DNA of 64,000 bases, taken from Sophora flavescens (taxonomy: Eukaryota; Streptophyta; Magnoliopsida; Fabales; Fabaceae). This document shows, piece after piece, positions 10,064 to 21,556 of this stretch (position 1 is its first letter; each line of letters starts with the position of its first letter). The position numbers and the translations under genes were made by a program. The stretch lies in the NCBI GenBank assembly GCA_030762895.1, contig JAUPTC010000154.1, positions 21,595 through 85,594 of the forward strand. The letters are read 5' to 3'. The notes beneath the pieces were generated by a model. It made no database searches and had not been told where the DNA came from. It saw nothing but the letters and a program-made list of their open reading frames with translations.

Positions 10064-10450
10064 GTGTTTACCGTGAAGGGAGCCGAATCCTCTCAATCTG
10101 CTGATCTTATACAAGGTATGTGTTTGATAGCTGGTAGACTCTCGTATGTGTTATTTGACTCAGGCGCTACACATTCATTTATTTCGTATGAGTGTGTGGA
10201 TCAATTAAAATTAACTGTTTCTCAATTACCTTATACCCTTACAATATCTACTCCAACTAGTAATCCTTTGACTACTATGTCTATTTGTTTACAATGTCCT
10301 ATAGTTGTTGAGAATAGAACATTTATTGTAGACCTTATCTGTTTGCCTATGCAAATGAGATAGATGTTATTCTTGGTATGGGTTGGCTTTCGGCTAACCA
10401 TGTAATGCTAGACTGTTCTAGTAAGACCTTATCATTTCTTGAGTTTTCTA
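10064..10450 (+). pseudogene. Retropepsin-type aspartic protease domain of pol, frameshifted
   Basis: The protease cuts the gag-pol polyprotein. The active-site motif DSGATHSF (catalytic Asp) lies at 10157-10180 after a hydrophobic LSYVLF strand. The frame stops at 10361. The expected downstream flap/second-half motif (IDVILGMGWLSANHV, then LDC) continues in the next frame from 10360, so one frameshift lies near 10350. The second-half motif and its position before reverse transcriptase are as expected for Ty3/gypsy pol. Confidence 0.85.
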
Positions 10451-10513
10451 GTATAGTCAATGCCAATGAAGGAGTATCCATGAGGAGTGACGATTCTCGG
10501 CGATGCGTGATCT

Positions 10514-11476
10514 TTGTTCGCGGTGGAAACTATTGAGACCCCTAGTATAGATTCTATGCCTATCGTAGAGAGAGTTTCCCAAGTTTTCCCTCCCGACGTT
10601 CCAGGTTTACCACCAGAACGAGAAGTGGAATTCACCATAGATCTTGTACCAGGGACAGGACCTATATCTATGGCGCCCTATCGGATGTCACCCATAGAAT
10701 TGGCGGAGCTGAAGAAACAGTTGGATGATATGTTGGGAAAATAATTCATAAGGCCGAGTGTTTCACCATGGGGAGCTCCAGTGTTGTTTGTTAAGAAGAA
10801 AGATGGAAGTGCTAGGTTGTGCACAGATTTTAGACAGTTAAACAAGGTAACAATTAGGAATAAGTATCCGTTGCCTAGGATAGATGATCTGATGGATCAA
10901 TTGAAAGGAGCCGCAGTATTTTCCAAGATTGATTTGAGATCTGGATACCATCAGATTAGAGTAAAGAAGGAAGATATACTAAAAACAGCTTTTAGAACAA
11001 GGTATGGACATTACGAGTATTTAGTTATGCCGTTCGGTGTGACTAATGCGCCAGCAGTGTTCATGGATTATATGAACAGGATATTTAGACCGTACCTTGA
11101 TAAGTTTGTTGTTGTATTCATCGATGACATCCTTATCTATTCTCGTACATGGGAAGATCATGAGAAACATTTAAGGATAGTGCTGCAAGTTTTGAAGGAT
11201 AGGCAGCTTTATGCTAAACTTTCCAAGTGTGAGTTTTGGATGGAAGAAGTCCAATTTCTAGGACATGTGATCACTAAGGAAGGTATAGCAGTAGATCCAG
11301 CAAAGGTTGAGGCAGTTCTTAAATGGGAACGGCCTAAGTCAGTAAGTGAAGTACGAAGCTTTCTAGGGTTAGCTGGATATTATCGGAGGTTTATAGAGGG
11401 TTTCTCGAAGATTGCGTTGCCTATGACGCTGATTGACGAGGAAAAATACAGCTTTTGTATGGACGGACAACTGTGA
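10514..11476 (+). pseudogene. Reverse transcriptase domain of pol, with in-frame stop
   Basis: The N-terminal part (10514-10741) has the typical VFPPDVPGLPPEREVEF and ISMAPYRMSP motifs, then a TAA at 10742-10744. The same frame continues through RPSVSPWGAPVLFVKKKDGS, the LCTDFRQLNKVT motif, KIDLRSGYHQIR, YLVMPFGVTNAPA and the catalytic FIDDIL (11117-11134, the YxDD equivalent), then CEFWMEEVQFLGHVI and the LGLAGYYRRFI connection. The catalytic core looks intact. The stop codon replaces one residue (usually a polar one) just before FIRPSVSPWG. A frameshift near 11430 separates it from RNase H. Confidence 0.92.
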
Positions 11477-11940
11477 GCAGAGTTTCCAAAAGCTGAAGGA
11501 AAGGTTGACCACATCACATGTGTTGACTTTACCGGATTCATTAGGACCGTTTGACGTATACTGTGATGCGTCATACCAAGGTTTAGGTTGTGTTCTAATG
11601 CAAGAGGGAAGAGTGGTGGCTTATGCTTCCCGACAATTGAGAATTCATGAGAGGAACTATCCGACTCATGATTTGGAATTAGCAGCCATAGTGTTCGCAT
11701 TAAAAATATGGCGACAATTTCTATATGGAGCAAAATTTAATGTTTACAGTGACCATAAAAGTCTGAAGTATCTGTTCGACCAAAAGGAGTTGAATATGAG
11801 ACAACGAAGATGGATGGAGTTTATCAAAGATTATGAGTTTGATTTACTATACCATCCTAGGAAGGCGAATGTAGTAGCAGATGCCTTGAGTAGGAAATCA
11901 TTGCATGTGTCCGCAATGATGGTCAAAGAGTTGGAATTAC
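11433..11940 (+). pseudogene. RNase H domain of pol
   Basis: This is RNase H of the Ty3/gypsy type, which removes the RNA template. It begins with the connection segment (FVWTDNCEQSFQKLKERL) and goes on to the catalytic YCDASYQGLGCVLMQ (first Asp), YPTHDLELAAIVFALKIWR (catalytic Glu), VYSDHKSLKYLF (Asp) and the terminal ANVVADALSRK. It is in a different frame from reverse transcriptase (shift near 11430), but the domain itself is uninterrupted. Its frame runs on to a stop at 12087, past the integrase deletion junction, as missense. Confidence 0.92.
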
Positions 11941-11949
11941 TGGAAACAG

Positions 11950-12759
11950 TTGCATCATGCTTTGGGGACCAAGTTGAGGATGAGTTCTGCTTATCATCCC
12001 CAAACAGATGGACAGTCAGAAAGGACGATTCAATCATTGGAGGACCTTTTAAGAGCTTGTGTTTTGGAACACACTGGCAGTTGGGATGAGTTCTTGCCAT
12101 TGATTGAATTTACTTACAACAATAGTTTTCACAGTAGTATAGGGATGGCACCATATGAGGCTTTGTATGGTAGGAAGTGTAGGACACCGTTATGTTGGTA
12201 TGAGATTGGTGAAAATCAAGTCTTGAATCCAGATGTGGTGCAACAGACTACGGAACAAGTTAGGAAGATAAGGGAAAAGATGAAGGAAGCACAGGATAGG
12301 CAAAGGAGCTACAGTAACAAGAGAAGGAGACCTTTAGAATTCCAGGAGGGCGATCACATGTTTTTGAGAGTCACTCCGAAGACCGGAATTGGCAGGGCTG
12401 TCAAAACTAGAAAACTTACTCCTAGATTCATCGGACCTTTCCAGATTATTCGAAGGATTGGTCCAGTAGTTTATCATATTGCTTTACCACCTAACCTAGC
12501 AAACCTTCATGACGTCTTTCACGTGTCTTGGTTGAGAAAATATTATCCTGATCCTTCACATGTTATTGAGTATGAGTCTATACAACTGCGAGAGAATCTA
12601 GAGTATGAGGCTCTACCTGTAAGGATAGCAGATAAAGAGATTAAGGAGCTTCGTGGTAGACAAATTCCTTTGGTTAAGGTCATATGGGATGAAAATACTG
12701 GAGATGCTACTTGGGAACGTGAAGCAGATATGCAACAACAATATCCACATCTTTTCTGA
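11950..12759 (+). pseudogene. Integrase, C-terminal part only, with chromodomain-like tail
   Basis: Only the end of integrase remains. It starts at LGTKLRMSSAYHPQTDGQSE, whose Glu is the last residue of the DDE triad, followed by the YEALYGRKCRTP motif, the GPFQIIRRIGPVVYHIALP segment and HDVFHVSWLRKY. The tail VKVIWDENTGDATWERE, near residues 240-260, is the Tekay/Del-type chromodomain remnant that targets chromovirus integration to heterochromatin. The HHCC zinc-binding domain and the first two catalytic Asp residues are missing. RNase H sequence is joined directly to this part near 11945-11955, so about 200-250 codons were deleted. Confidence 0.93.
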
Positions 12760-12780
12760 AGTATGTAAATTTCGAGGACG

Positions 12781-12805
12781 AAATTTTTTTTAAGTGGGGT
12801 AGTAA
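12781..12805 (+). promoter_or_regulatory. Polypurine tract before the 3' LTR
   Basis: A T-run is followed by AAGTGGGGTAGTAA, ending directly at the 3' LTR start (12806). It follows the TTCGAGGACGAAAT text that commonly precedes the 3' LTR in Tekay/Del elements. It would prime plus-strand synthesis. Confidence 0.8.
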
Positions 12806-15800
12806 TGTAACACCCCGATTTTTGCTGTTTTGTAATATCGGTAATAAATATATAAATATATATTTTTATCCGAGACTTAGAAAATGATTTTGGATAAACC
12901 AAGGTCATTTCCTTGTTATACTTATTTTCATAAGGTTACGGGGAAGTTTTTGGTTGAAAATTCAGACGGAAGCCGGTTTGCCGTTTTCTGTGTTTTCGCT
13001 GACAGTAAAAGTTTACTGCTCAGAAAACCAAATTTTAATTCTTGAACGAAAGACTTAAGTTTGGTATTTTATTTTCTACGATTCTGTATTGATAGAATTT
13101 TTTCAGAAAAAAATAAAATAATTTACGTTTTTCAGGCGGAACACGTAATCGGGTAGACGACGGAAGGGAAATTAGAGTTTCTAAGAGTGGATAGAGGGTT
13201 TATCTTAGGATTTTGAGATGATTCAATGGGATGAATCATATTTTTAAGTCTAGAAGGTTTTTCAGGGTTAAATAGAAAATTTCGAAATTTACGGTTAAGT
13301 CCCCGAACTTTCTGTAAATTACCCTTTTGTCCCTAAATTAGTTTTTTTCGTTTTTTCAAGTGGATTGGGCTAGAATCCTTGTTTCTAACCTTAAATGGTC
13401 GTGGCTTAGAAGCCCAAACTTTTCTAGTTCATAGTTGAGTCCATAAAGCCCATTTAAGTTTCTTATCTTAAGCTTAAAGGCTTAAATCTTCAAGTGGGCC
13501 CCACAACAAACAAGAAAATGAAACTAAGCCCAAATGTATCAAGCCCAAATACATAAGCCCATGAGAGAAGATGACTTTCTCATTTGATGGATAAATCAAG
13601 ATTCTTCTAGAATGTTCCGCACTTTTCTACATCATTCTTGATTTTTCTTCAACAATCTTCTTCAACAATCTTCTTCAACAAATCTTCTTCAACAAGTTAG
13701 GTTTTCTCTAAAATATCTATGACACCAAAATCAGACAACTAAGTCAAAGATAAGCTAGCATTTAATGTGATTAAACTCATCATCATGACATTCTATTGTC
13801 TATTTGCAAACTAGTCCTTTAACTATTGGAATCTTTGCAATTTGGTCCTTGGAACTTAATTTCACTTTGATCCTTTTAACATGACAACTCATCTTCATCT
13901 AGATCCTTCTTGAGATGTCGCCACTTACACTATAAATACCTTTCTCTCACTTTTCATTTAGTTCTTTGGTTAGTTGTCTTCTAAAACTCTAAAGTTCTAA
14001 GTTCTTAGTTCTAAGTTTTTCAAAGCAAGTTCTTGGATTGTCTTAATCATTGATTCTCAAGAGGTAAATCCTAATCTTTGTTCTTAATCATGCCTATGTT
14101 CTTTAGATAGTTTCTTGATTCAAGACTTATATCATGGTGGTTCATCATTTTCAAGTTTCAAACCCTAGAACTTTGAAAAATCATAATAAATCCTAGGAAA
14201 ATCTAATGATGATGAAACTACTTTCTATCTTCTAGATATCATGTCTACTATCTAAATCCAAGAGCATGAAGCAATCAAAAATTTCTTTCTTGAAAACCTA
14301 GCCTTGGCCGAATCTATCAAAGTAGGTTTGGTAGAGTTTTTGTTCATGGTTTTCATTAATGATCTTGTTAATCAAGCTATTAGTATGTATGATTAATAAA
14401 TCCAAGTTGGTTTATTAAACTAAGAACCCTAACCCTAAGATTATGTTGAGGCCGAATCTATGTATAAAAGAGTTAGAAAGTTTTGAGTTTCAACTTTAGT
14501 TGTTTAGTCACTAATCCATGATTTAGGTTAATCAAGGATCATTAATCTATGACTTAATCATGATTAGGAATTTTAAGGATTTTGAACCCTAAAAGTCAGC
14601 CCTTGGCCTAAACCCTAACCCTAAAGGTTAGAGGATTTTGTTTCAAATTTTAGTCTTGTAATAAGTAATCTATGTTAGTTAAGACTCTAGTAATTAGGAT
14701 CCAAAAGATGACATTAAGAAGATAATCCTAAACCTATTTCTAAGTCTTGGCAGAACCTAGCCCTAAAGTGTCATAGATGGGTGTTAGTTGATTAATTATA
14801 ATTATGTTGTTTGGTTGAAGGTGATTGTGTTAACTCGTGGCGGGATAACGAGGATCGTCGAGTACGTGTTTTCGGGGCAAACTCAGGTGGGAGAAAGAAC
14901 CATTCCATCGTCGGAATCGATAAGTAGTATATAATTTATAATAATGGTGTAGGGCGACCTAAACCCTACTAGTGGTCGAGTAATCGACAATACCAAAATC
15001 GTATTGAAATCTTTTCCGTAAAACCAATGACGATTTGGGAATTGTGGGTTTATCGCCTTAGGTTGATTATTCATATTTGAGGATGTTTGAATTATTTACT
15101 TTTGACTGTTTGTGATACGCTGGTTGAGGTATTCCATCTGCATGTGACGTACTGTTTCGGTGTTTGAATAATTATGATATTGAGGATGTTTGCTGTCTGT
15201 CACGGCCGTGATGGTTGTCCTGGCCAGGCCGTGACAGGTTCTGTGTTGTAGGATTCTTGTCTTTGTTGTCTGTCACGGCCGTGATGGTTGTCATGGCCAG
15301 GCCGTGACAGAGTCTGACTTTGTTATTTATTTGGTTGAACTATTATGATTTGGTTGTGATAAATTGCCTTATATGATATGGAGATGTTTGAATATTCTGT
15401 TGTTTAATGTGTATGCATGATCTGCCTGGGTTTAATTCTATGCTTAGAAAATTTTAAGGAAAGATATATATTGATCGGAGGTATTTTGTTTGGGTGAGAG
15501 TTTTGAATATGAATTAGAAGTGCCTCGCTATTATGGTATAGAAGTAATGTGATATAGTATGTAAGTGGAGGTTATGAGTAAAAGCTTGAGGTACTAGGTT
15601 GTTATTGATAAAAGTCAGTGAGAATCATATGTTGCATTGGTGTTCATAACCGTGTATTTGAGATACACGAGGTCCGAAGTTCTCGTGGACCGTTCCAAAT
15701 TAGAATTTAGGTTGTGCAACTATAGTGTCATTGCTTTGCATGAGCACCCTTGACAGAGTGAGAGAGAGAATCAGGGTGTGCACCGACGATACAGTGCATC

Positions 15801-16514
15801 TATAGTGTCATTGCTTTGCATGAGCATTCTTACCATGGATAAGAATGTGCACCGGCGTGGGGAACGTGTCACTTGGACGACTGACTGGCATCCCTAACGA
15901 GGGATGTGTGACAGGAGTAGTAGTGGCCACGTCAGCATAAAGTTTTAGTTGCATGAGTTGAGGGTAGAGGATGATATATAGTGAATTGAGGATGATTGTT
16001 GATTTTGAATGACGCGTGTCTGTGACTATTATTGTATTATATGCTATGAATCTTTTCCACTTATGATGATAGAACTGTTTCTTATCTCCCTATTTCTGTA
16101 TTTTGGTGTCTGTCTACTTTGTACGTTAGAAGACCATATGGACGACTATGTTACGGAGGAGATGGATGGAACCCCATACGAGACGGAGATGGTTGAAGAG
16201 TTGAACGACGTTCCGTATGAAGTTGAAGTTGAAGAACAACCTACTGATGCTAATAATGTGGCGTAGTTAGTTTAAGGCCAGTGAGTCACATAAGATGTTT
16301 TGTTTCAGTTAGTTATAAGCAGGTTGTGTAAAATAAAGGATACTTATATGTGTAATTATGTAATATAGTTTGGTGTGTTTTATAGTTGCATAAGTAATAT
16401 AATTATTAATTAAGTTTTAATTTTTACGTATTTTCAACAGTAAGCGCGCGATTAAGTAAATAACTAATTAAGGATTTAATGTAATAATACAATGGGGCAC
16501 AACGGGGTGTCTCA
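12806..16514 (+). mobile_element. 3' LTR of the nested chromovirus
   Basis: It is nearly identical to 4960-8667, with the same TGTAACACCCC start and TGTCTCA end. Visible differences include GATGG to GATAA near 13590, the hairpin pair near 15190-15240 and a 1-bp indel near 15876. It carries its own TATA box at 13931 and could drive transcription into the flanking CACTA sequence. Confidence 0.95.
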
Positions 16515-16545
16515 GTTTCCTTTAGGAAACGCTATCTTAGGTATC
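16515..16545. repeat. Continuation of the left CACTA subterminal array
   Basis: It begins with the second GTTTC target copy (16515-16519) and continues GTTTCCTTTAGGAAACGC into TATCTTAGGTAT, which joins the array broken at 4959. Confidence 0.88.
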
Positions 16546-18061
16546 CCTTTTCTTCAGAAGAGCAAAATTAAACGCGCGCAGGGTACTGTGCTTTCCTTCC
16601 CTTTGTTTCTTGCTCTCTTCATTCTACTGTAGCTTGCCATATCTTTTTTCTTCCCTCACCTTCATTGCTCGCCGCTGCTGCTACTCCGAAAGAGAAAGAA
16701 CCCACTCGAACCCAAACCTCTGTGCCGCTGCTCCTACTGCCATCGCGAGTTCTCTCCATACCCCTATCGGTTATAGAAGAGCCATCAACCTCTATTTTAC
16801 ACGAGTCTCATACTAAGAGCTTCACACTCTGGCTCAGGGTCTGTGACACAGTCACAGGGCGCATTCCCGGTTGAATCCACTTCCAAGTTTGCAGCTTTAC
16901 CCCTTTTTCTACTGTGTTCAGGTGATTTTCTTTGTGCTATTTCATTGGAACTCTTTTATATGAAAAAAAAAGGGTGACATACTAAATCAAGCACATTTCT
17001 CCTGTGGATTTGAATACTCTGCTTATTCTTGCTTTATGTCTGTGAAAACAGTTCCTTTGTAAGCAAGTGGTTTTTTTTTTTGTGTAACTCATCCTCATCA
17101 CCACACTTGTCATCATGGTTCCTTTACTTAATAAAGGAGATTTTCAAGACTGCTGCTAAAATGTATTATTATGGTTCAAAAGTCAGGCTTGTTGAGTGCT
17201 TAACTTGCATAATATATAATCTTCACTGCTTTGAAGAAATCCCAAAATTTATTTTTGATCAAAGAATGCTTCTTATGTTATAAATTTAAAAAATGGGGAG
17301 CGGGTTATTTTGTCATTTGGAGATGCTTTAGGAAACCTGGTTCACCATAGGCCTGCTTCAAATATGTTATCAATGAACTGGGGTAGGGAGTAGCTCATAG
17401 TTTTATGATGATGAACAATAGATTCAAATACTCCTTTCTGACACTTTATTTATCTTCATATTGTAAAAACCCAAATCACATTGTTGGGTTTTCCCTCACT
17501 GTTGCTCGAGCGACACTCTTTGCCAAGAAGAAATTGTAGGTAATTCCTCACTGTTTTTGTGCATTGTTAAAATTGTAGGAAACTGAGTCATATTTATGCT
17601 TTCTGCCCTACCTTCTTCAGAACGGCGGGCTCCTCATCTCCAAGTTAACGGCGGGCTCCCTAAATCCAAGTTAACGGTGTGTTTAATCCCTAAATCCAAT
17701 TTCAGTTTCAGTTTTTATTTTTGTTTTTTTGATTTTTTTAATTGTTAGTTCGTTGTTTTGTTGCTGTGGAATTGAGTTTTTGGGTTCCTAAGTAATTTTT
17801 ATGCAACGAGGTACCTATCTGTCATATAAAGGAAATGTTGATGCTTTTTTAATTTTTACATGTGCACTACTGTTTCCTGAGCAGTGAATGGTGTCATGTT
17901 GCTTCGGCTGGGTAGCAGCTATTGCCATTGAACTTACATGTTAATTGCTGCCAAACTGTTCTTATAATCCTTTGATATCTTGTCATCTCTGTTCTTACAT
18001 CGCATTTTACTCTTCACATCTCATTTTCTAACTGATCTACTGTTGCAAAAACTCTTGCCAG
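16546..18061 (+). other. CACTA 5' leader region, no recognised gene
   Basis: A pyrimidine-rich stretch (16585-16665, CTTTCCTTCCC...CTTCCCTCACC) and a Ser/Pro-rich open stretch (16610-16874) look like the 5' UTR and first exon of a plant gene, possibly captured. The rest is AT-rich and intron-like, with a short 2.5-copy repeat of AACGGCGGGCTCC near 17619-17680. I recognise no protein. It could supply the promoter and 5' UTR of the transposase transcript. Confidence 0.4.
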
Positions 18062-18193
18062 CATTATCCATAAATAAGTCAGACCACTCTCCGGTCAAGA
18101 TCAAACCGTCTAGCTTGTCACTGCACCTAAATCGTCAAGGGAGAGTGCAACCATCTTTAACAAGAAGGCCTCTAACCGTTCAAGCTACATATA
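18062..18193 (+). pseudogene. Putative captured exon resembling a chloroplast transit peptide
   Basis: The sequence is flanked by a plausible 3' splice site (TCTTGCCAG before 18062) and a 5' splice site (AG/GTATTC at 18193). In frame it encodes ~44 residues rich in Ser, Leu, Lys and Arg with no acidic run (segments IKPSSLSLHLNRQG and SLTRRPLTVQATY). The RRPLTVQA(T/S)Y ending is like the junction of a plastid transit peptide and a mature protein. It has no relation to transposase. I cannot name the donor gene. It could belong to the same capture event as the RIDA exon 300 bp downstream, or be a chance open frame. Confidence 0.35.
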
Positions 18194-18506
18194 GGTATTC
18201 TATTTGGTGTTAATTTGTTATGAGATCTATGTAGTTTGTCTGCATGAGTGCATTGAATTAGTTACACAGTGACAGTATATGAATAGCTGATAAGAGTCTT
18301 AATTATGTTAATTGCTTAGTTATAGAAACTTAAGGGTTTCTGGGTTTCATTTTATACTTGTGCCACAATTTTTGTTAGACATGTGAGCAGTAGTGATTAA
18401 CTTGGAGCTGAGAAGTTTTTATCTCTATTATTTAGTGAGAACATTGGGGAGAAAAATCTAAACATGGTAAAGAACCATTTTGGGATGTTTTGATATGTCA
18501 GTTTGA

Positions 18507-18590
18507 TATGCCCCAGCTCGTTCAACCTATCTAGTAGCTGCCTTGCCATTGGATGCCAAGATTGAAATTGAGTGCATAGCTGCACTATAA
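18507..18590 (+). pseudogene. RIDA: Captured last exon of RIDA (chloroplast reactive intermediate deaminase A)
   Basis: RidA/YjgF-family proteins hydrolyse reactive enamine/imine intermediates made by PLP enzymes such as threonine dehydratase; the plant enzyme is plastidial. The frame encodes the exact C-terminal signature of the family: PARSTY, then VAALPLDA and KIEIECIAAL, followed by a stop (TAA 18588-18590) at the expected place. The Arg of PAR is the conserved substrate-carboxylate-binding residue. The usual Gln after STY is Leu here (CTA). The upstream context TATGTCAG before ~18500 is a plausible splice acceptor, and what follows looks like 3' UTR. No other RIDA exon is visible. It is a gene fragment carried by the CACTA element, not a functional gene. 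Confidence 0.8.
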
Positions 18591-19140
18591 GCACCGGTTG
18601 GTTCCTTCAGCAAACTCAGGTTAATAATGAACATGGAAACTTAACCTAGTATTGGAGTTTAATTTTGGTTTGTCCTCCTTGAATCATGATGCTCTTGTCA
18701 TTACTATTATTGCTCTAGTATCCTGATAGGAAGGAATTTAATCATCGGATTCTCTCTCAAGATTATGTGCCCCATTAAAAGGGAAAGAAACTAAGTCAGC
18801 GACAATGTGTTTTGTTTGCAGCTTTTGTAATGATCTAGTATGAATTCTGATTGTTCCAAGCAGGATCTTTGTCTAAACTTCAAAGAAACCTCGTTTAACT
18901 ATGGATATTGTTCCGTAAATACTTTGAGACAAGATTTTCAAGGAAATCCCTGTCTCTTTCTTTTATATTAGGAAAGGCAGATAAGGTTGGAAAACTGACA
19001 TTTCCCATACCAGTACTTTGATATAGATCCTTAAAGAAATCTGAAACTAAGTTCTGTAATTGCAATAGTTTTCTTCTTGTTTCACAATCCTCTCCTTGAA
19101 GTAAATATGTTTAATAAATATTTTTGTAGATCGGGAAAGC
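18591..19140 (+). other. Non-coding stretch between the RIDA fragment and transposase
   Basis: This is AT-rich sequence that may begin as the captured RIDA 3' UTR. It ends in TTTTTGTAG (19122-19130), a plausible splice acceptor ten bases before the transposase ATG at 19141, suggesting an intron in the transposase 5' UTR. No protein-coding potential was recognised. Confidence 0.4.
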
Positions 19141-21480
19141 ATGGAACGGAAATGGATGTCTGCCAATCGTTTAACGAAGGAGTATGAGGATGGGGTGAAA
19201 GAGTTCATTAGTTTTGCAGTTCGGCATGCGGAAAACCCTAGTACAATCATATGTCCTTGTTTAGATTGTTGTTATGCAAGGCGAGTTAGTGCAACCGATT
19301 TGGAAGAACATTTAGTGTGTAATGGAATCGATCAAAGTTATACATGTTGGACAAAACATGGTGAGACAAGAGCTGAGTCTAGTGAAATGAGGAATCGTGT
19401 GGGATATTCATCATACGATACCGACACAAATACTTATGAGGGCGATCATTTTGAAGACATTGCAAATGCTGTTGAAGAGGATCTTCGGGATTGTCCTCAA
19501 ATGTTTGGGAGGTTGGTAAGTGATGCAGAGCAACCATTGTATGATGGATGTACTAAATTCACAAGGTTGTCGGCGATGTTAAAGTTGTATAACTTGAAAT
19601 CGGGCAACGGATGGACTGATAAGAGCTTTACGGACTTACTCACACTATTGAAAGACATGTTGCCAGAGGATAATGTGCTTCCTAGTCGGACATACGAGGC
19701 TAAACAAATGTTACGCTCTATTGGCATGAGCTACGAGAGGATACATGCTTGTCCTAACGATTGCATTTTATTTCGGAATGAATATGCATCGTTAAAGATG
19801 TGTCCTAAATGTAATGCCTCACGATATAAGAAGAAAGAATCAGATCCAGAGAAGGTTGTGTGGTATTTTCCCATAATACCCAGATTTAGGCGCATGTACC
19901 GTAGTTCTGAAGATTCAAAGCACTTGACATGGCATGAGGATGAAAGGATCAAAGATGGCAAGCTGCGGCACCCGGCAGATTCTCCGCAATGGAAGAAATT
20001 TGATCATGATTATCCTGATTTTGGGCAAGAATCAAGAAACCTACGACTTGCATTGGCTACTGACGGATTTAACCCGCATGGTGTTCAAAGTAGCTCTCAC
20101 AGTACATGGCCTGTGATTTTGGTGATTTATAACCTATCCCCATGGCTATGCATGAAGCGCAAATTTATGATGTTATCTATGTTAATTTCTGGGCCCAAAC
20201 AACCTGGAAATGATATAGACGTCTATTTGACTCCTTTGATTGAAGACTTGAAACAACTGTGGGAGACAGGTGTGGAGGTGTATGATGGGTATAAGGAAGA
20301 AAGTTTCAATTTGAGAGCTATGTTGTTTGGGACAATTAATGATTTTCCAGCCTACGGTAATCTGTCAGGATATAGCATCAAGGGTCAGTGTGCATGCCCA
20401 TATGTGAAGAGGGTGCGGATTGGATGCGGTTAGAACATTGTAAGAAGAATGTCTTTCTTGGGCATCGTAGATTTTTGCATCCAAGTCATCATTACCGGTG
20501 GTGGAGAAAGGCGTTCAATGGGAACTCGGAAGAAGGTAGAGCTCCTTCACCTTTGACGGGTGATCAACTTTTTGAAAAGGTAAAGGATTTGAATATCCAA
20601 TTCGGTAAACCTTTTGCGAGAGATATTGTCACAAGAGGGTGGAAGAAAAGGTCGATTTTCTTTGAGTTGCCATATTGGAAATCATTATATGTAAGACATT
20701 TCCTCGATGTGATGCACGTTGAAAAAAATATCTGTGATAGTGTCATTGGTACGTTACTCAATGTGCCAGGGAAGACTAAAGATGGCATCAATGCAAGGTT
20801 GGACTTGGTTAGTATGGGAATAAGAAGAGAATTGGGACCGACGAAGAAGGGTAAATGTACATATCTTCCTCCGGCTGCTTACACTCTATCTAGAAAAGAA
20901 AAAAACTGTTTTTTGTAAGTTTCTTGAAGGAGTTAAGGTTCCGGAAGGGTACTCTTCAAACATTAGGAACCTCGTATCAATGAAAGATCTCAAGTTAAAA
21001 GGTCTAAAGTCCCACGATTGTCATGTTCTCATGGAGCAGTTGATACCCATTGGTATACGGTCTATTTTACCTAACAAAGTGTGGGGGGCCTTAACTAAAC
21101 TATGTTTCTTCTTCAAGGCAATTTGCAGCAAAGTGATTGACCCTGGGAAGTTGCCATCATTGCAAAGAGAAATTGTTATGACTTTATGCGAGCTTGAGAT
21201 GTACTTTCCACCTTCATTCTTTGACATAATGGTTCATCTAACCATTCACCTTGTTAGAGAGACACAACTGTGTGGGCCAGCTTATATGAGATGGATGTAC
21301 CCGATTGAGCGTTATATGAAGATATTAAAAGGGTATGTGAAAAACCGATCACGACCAGAAGGTTGTATTGTTGAACGGTATATTGTCGAAGAAGCTGTTG
21401 AATTCTGTACCGAATACCTATCCAATGCTGATTCTATAGGGCTGCCAAAGTCTCGTCACACATGGAGAATGATGTTTGAG
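19141..21480 (+). pseudogene. TNP2/Transposase_21-type CACTA transposase with two frameshifts
   Basis: This is the catalytic transposase (TNPD-like) that cuts the CACTA ends. The start MERKWM fits the N-terminal Transpos_assoc domain, whose Cys/His-rich part (CPCLDCC, then H, W) spans residues ~15-75. The Transposase_21 core follows: DCPQMF..LVSDAEQPLYDGCTKFT, the CPNDCILFRNEY and CPKCNASRYK cysteine motifs, LALATDGFNPHG, GPKQPGNDIDVYL and FGTINDFPAYGNLSG. The frame breaks near 20395 within the ACPICEE(G)ADW motif, resumes as LEHCKKNVFLGHRRFL through LDVMHVEKNICDSVIGTLL, and breaks again in an A/T run near 20895-20912. The final DUF4218 domain (MKDLKLKGLKSHDCHVLM to the PIERYMKILKGYVKNRSRPEG motif) ends at a GT donor at 21481. 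Both breaks are single-base size, so a recent inactivation or a sequence error is possible. Confidence 0.9.
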
Positions 21481-21556
21481 GTAATTTACTTACTAATCTA
21501 AGGATTTCATAATGTTGTTTGATATCTAGATTTAATTACTTTATTACTTTTATTAG

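Larger units (their letters stand above)
4960..16514 (+). mobile_element. Young, internally deleted Ty3/gypsy chromovirus (Tekay/Del-like) retrotransposon
   Basis: The 11555-bp element has LTRs of 3708 and 3709 bp with TG...CA ends, a 5-bp TSD (GTTTC), an initiator tRNA-Met PBS at 8673 and a polypurine tract just before the 3' LTR. The internal part (8668-12805) holds gag, aspartic protease, reverse transcriptase, RNase H and the end of integrase in that order, with an ending of the Tekay/Del chromodomain type. Frameshifts, a stop codon and a deletion inside integrase rule out self-mobility. By eye the LTRs differ at some 20-25 positions (about 0.6%), so insertion was recent on the plant time scale. 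It lies in the CACTA subterminal array. Confidence 0.95.
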
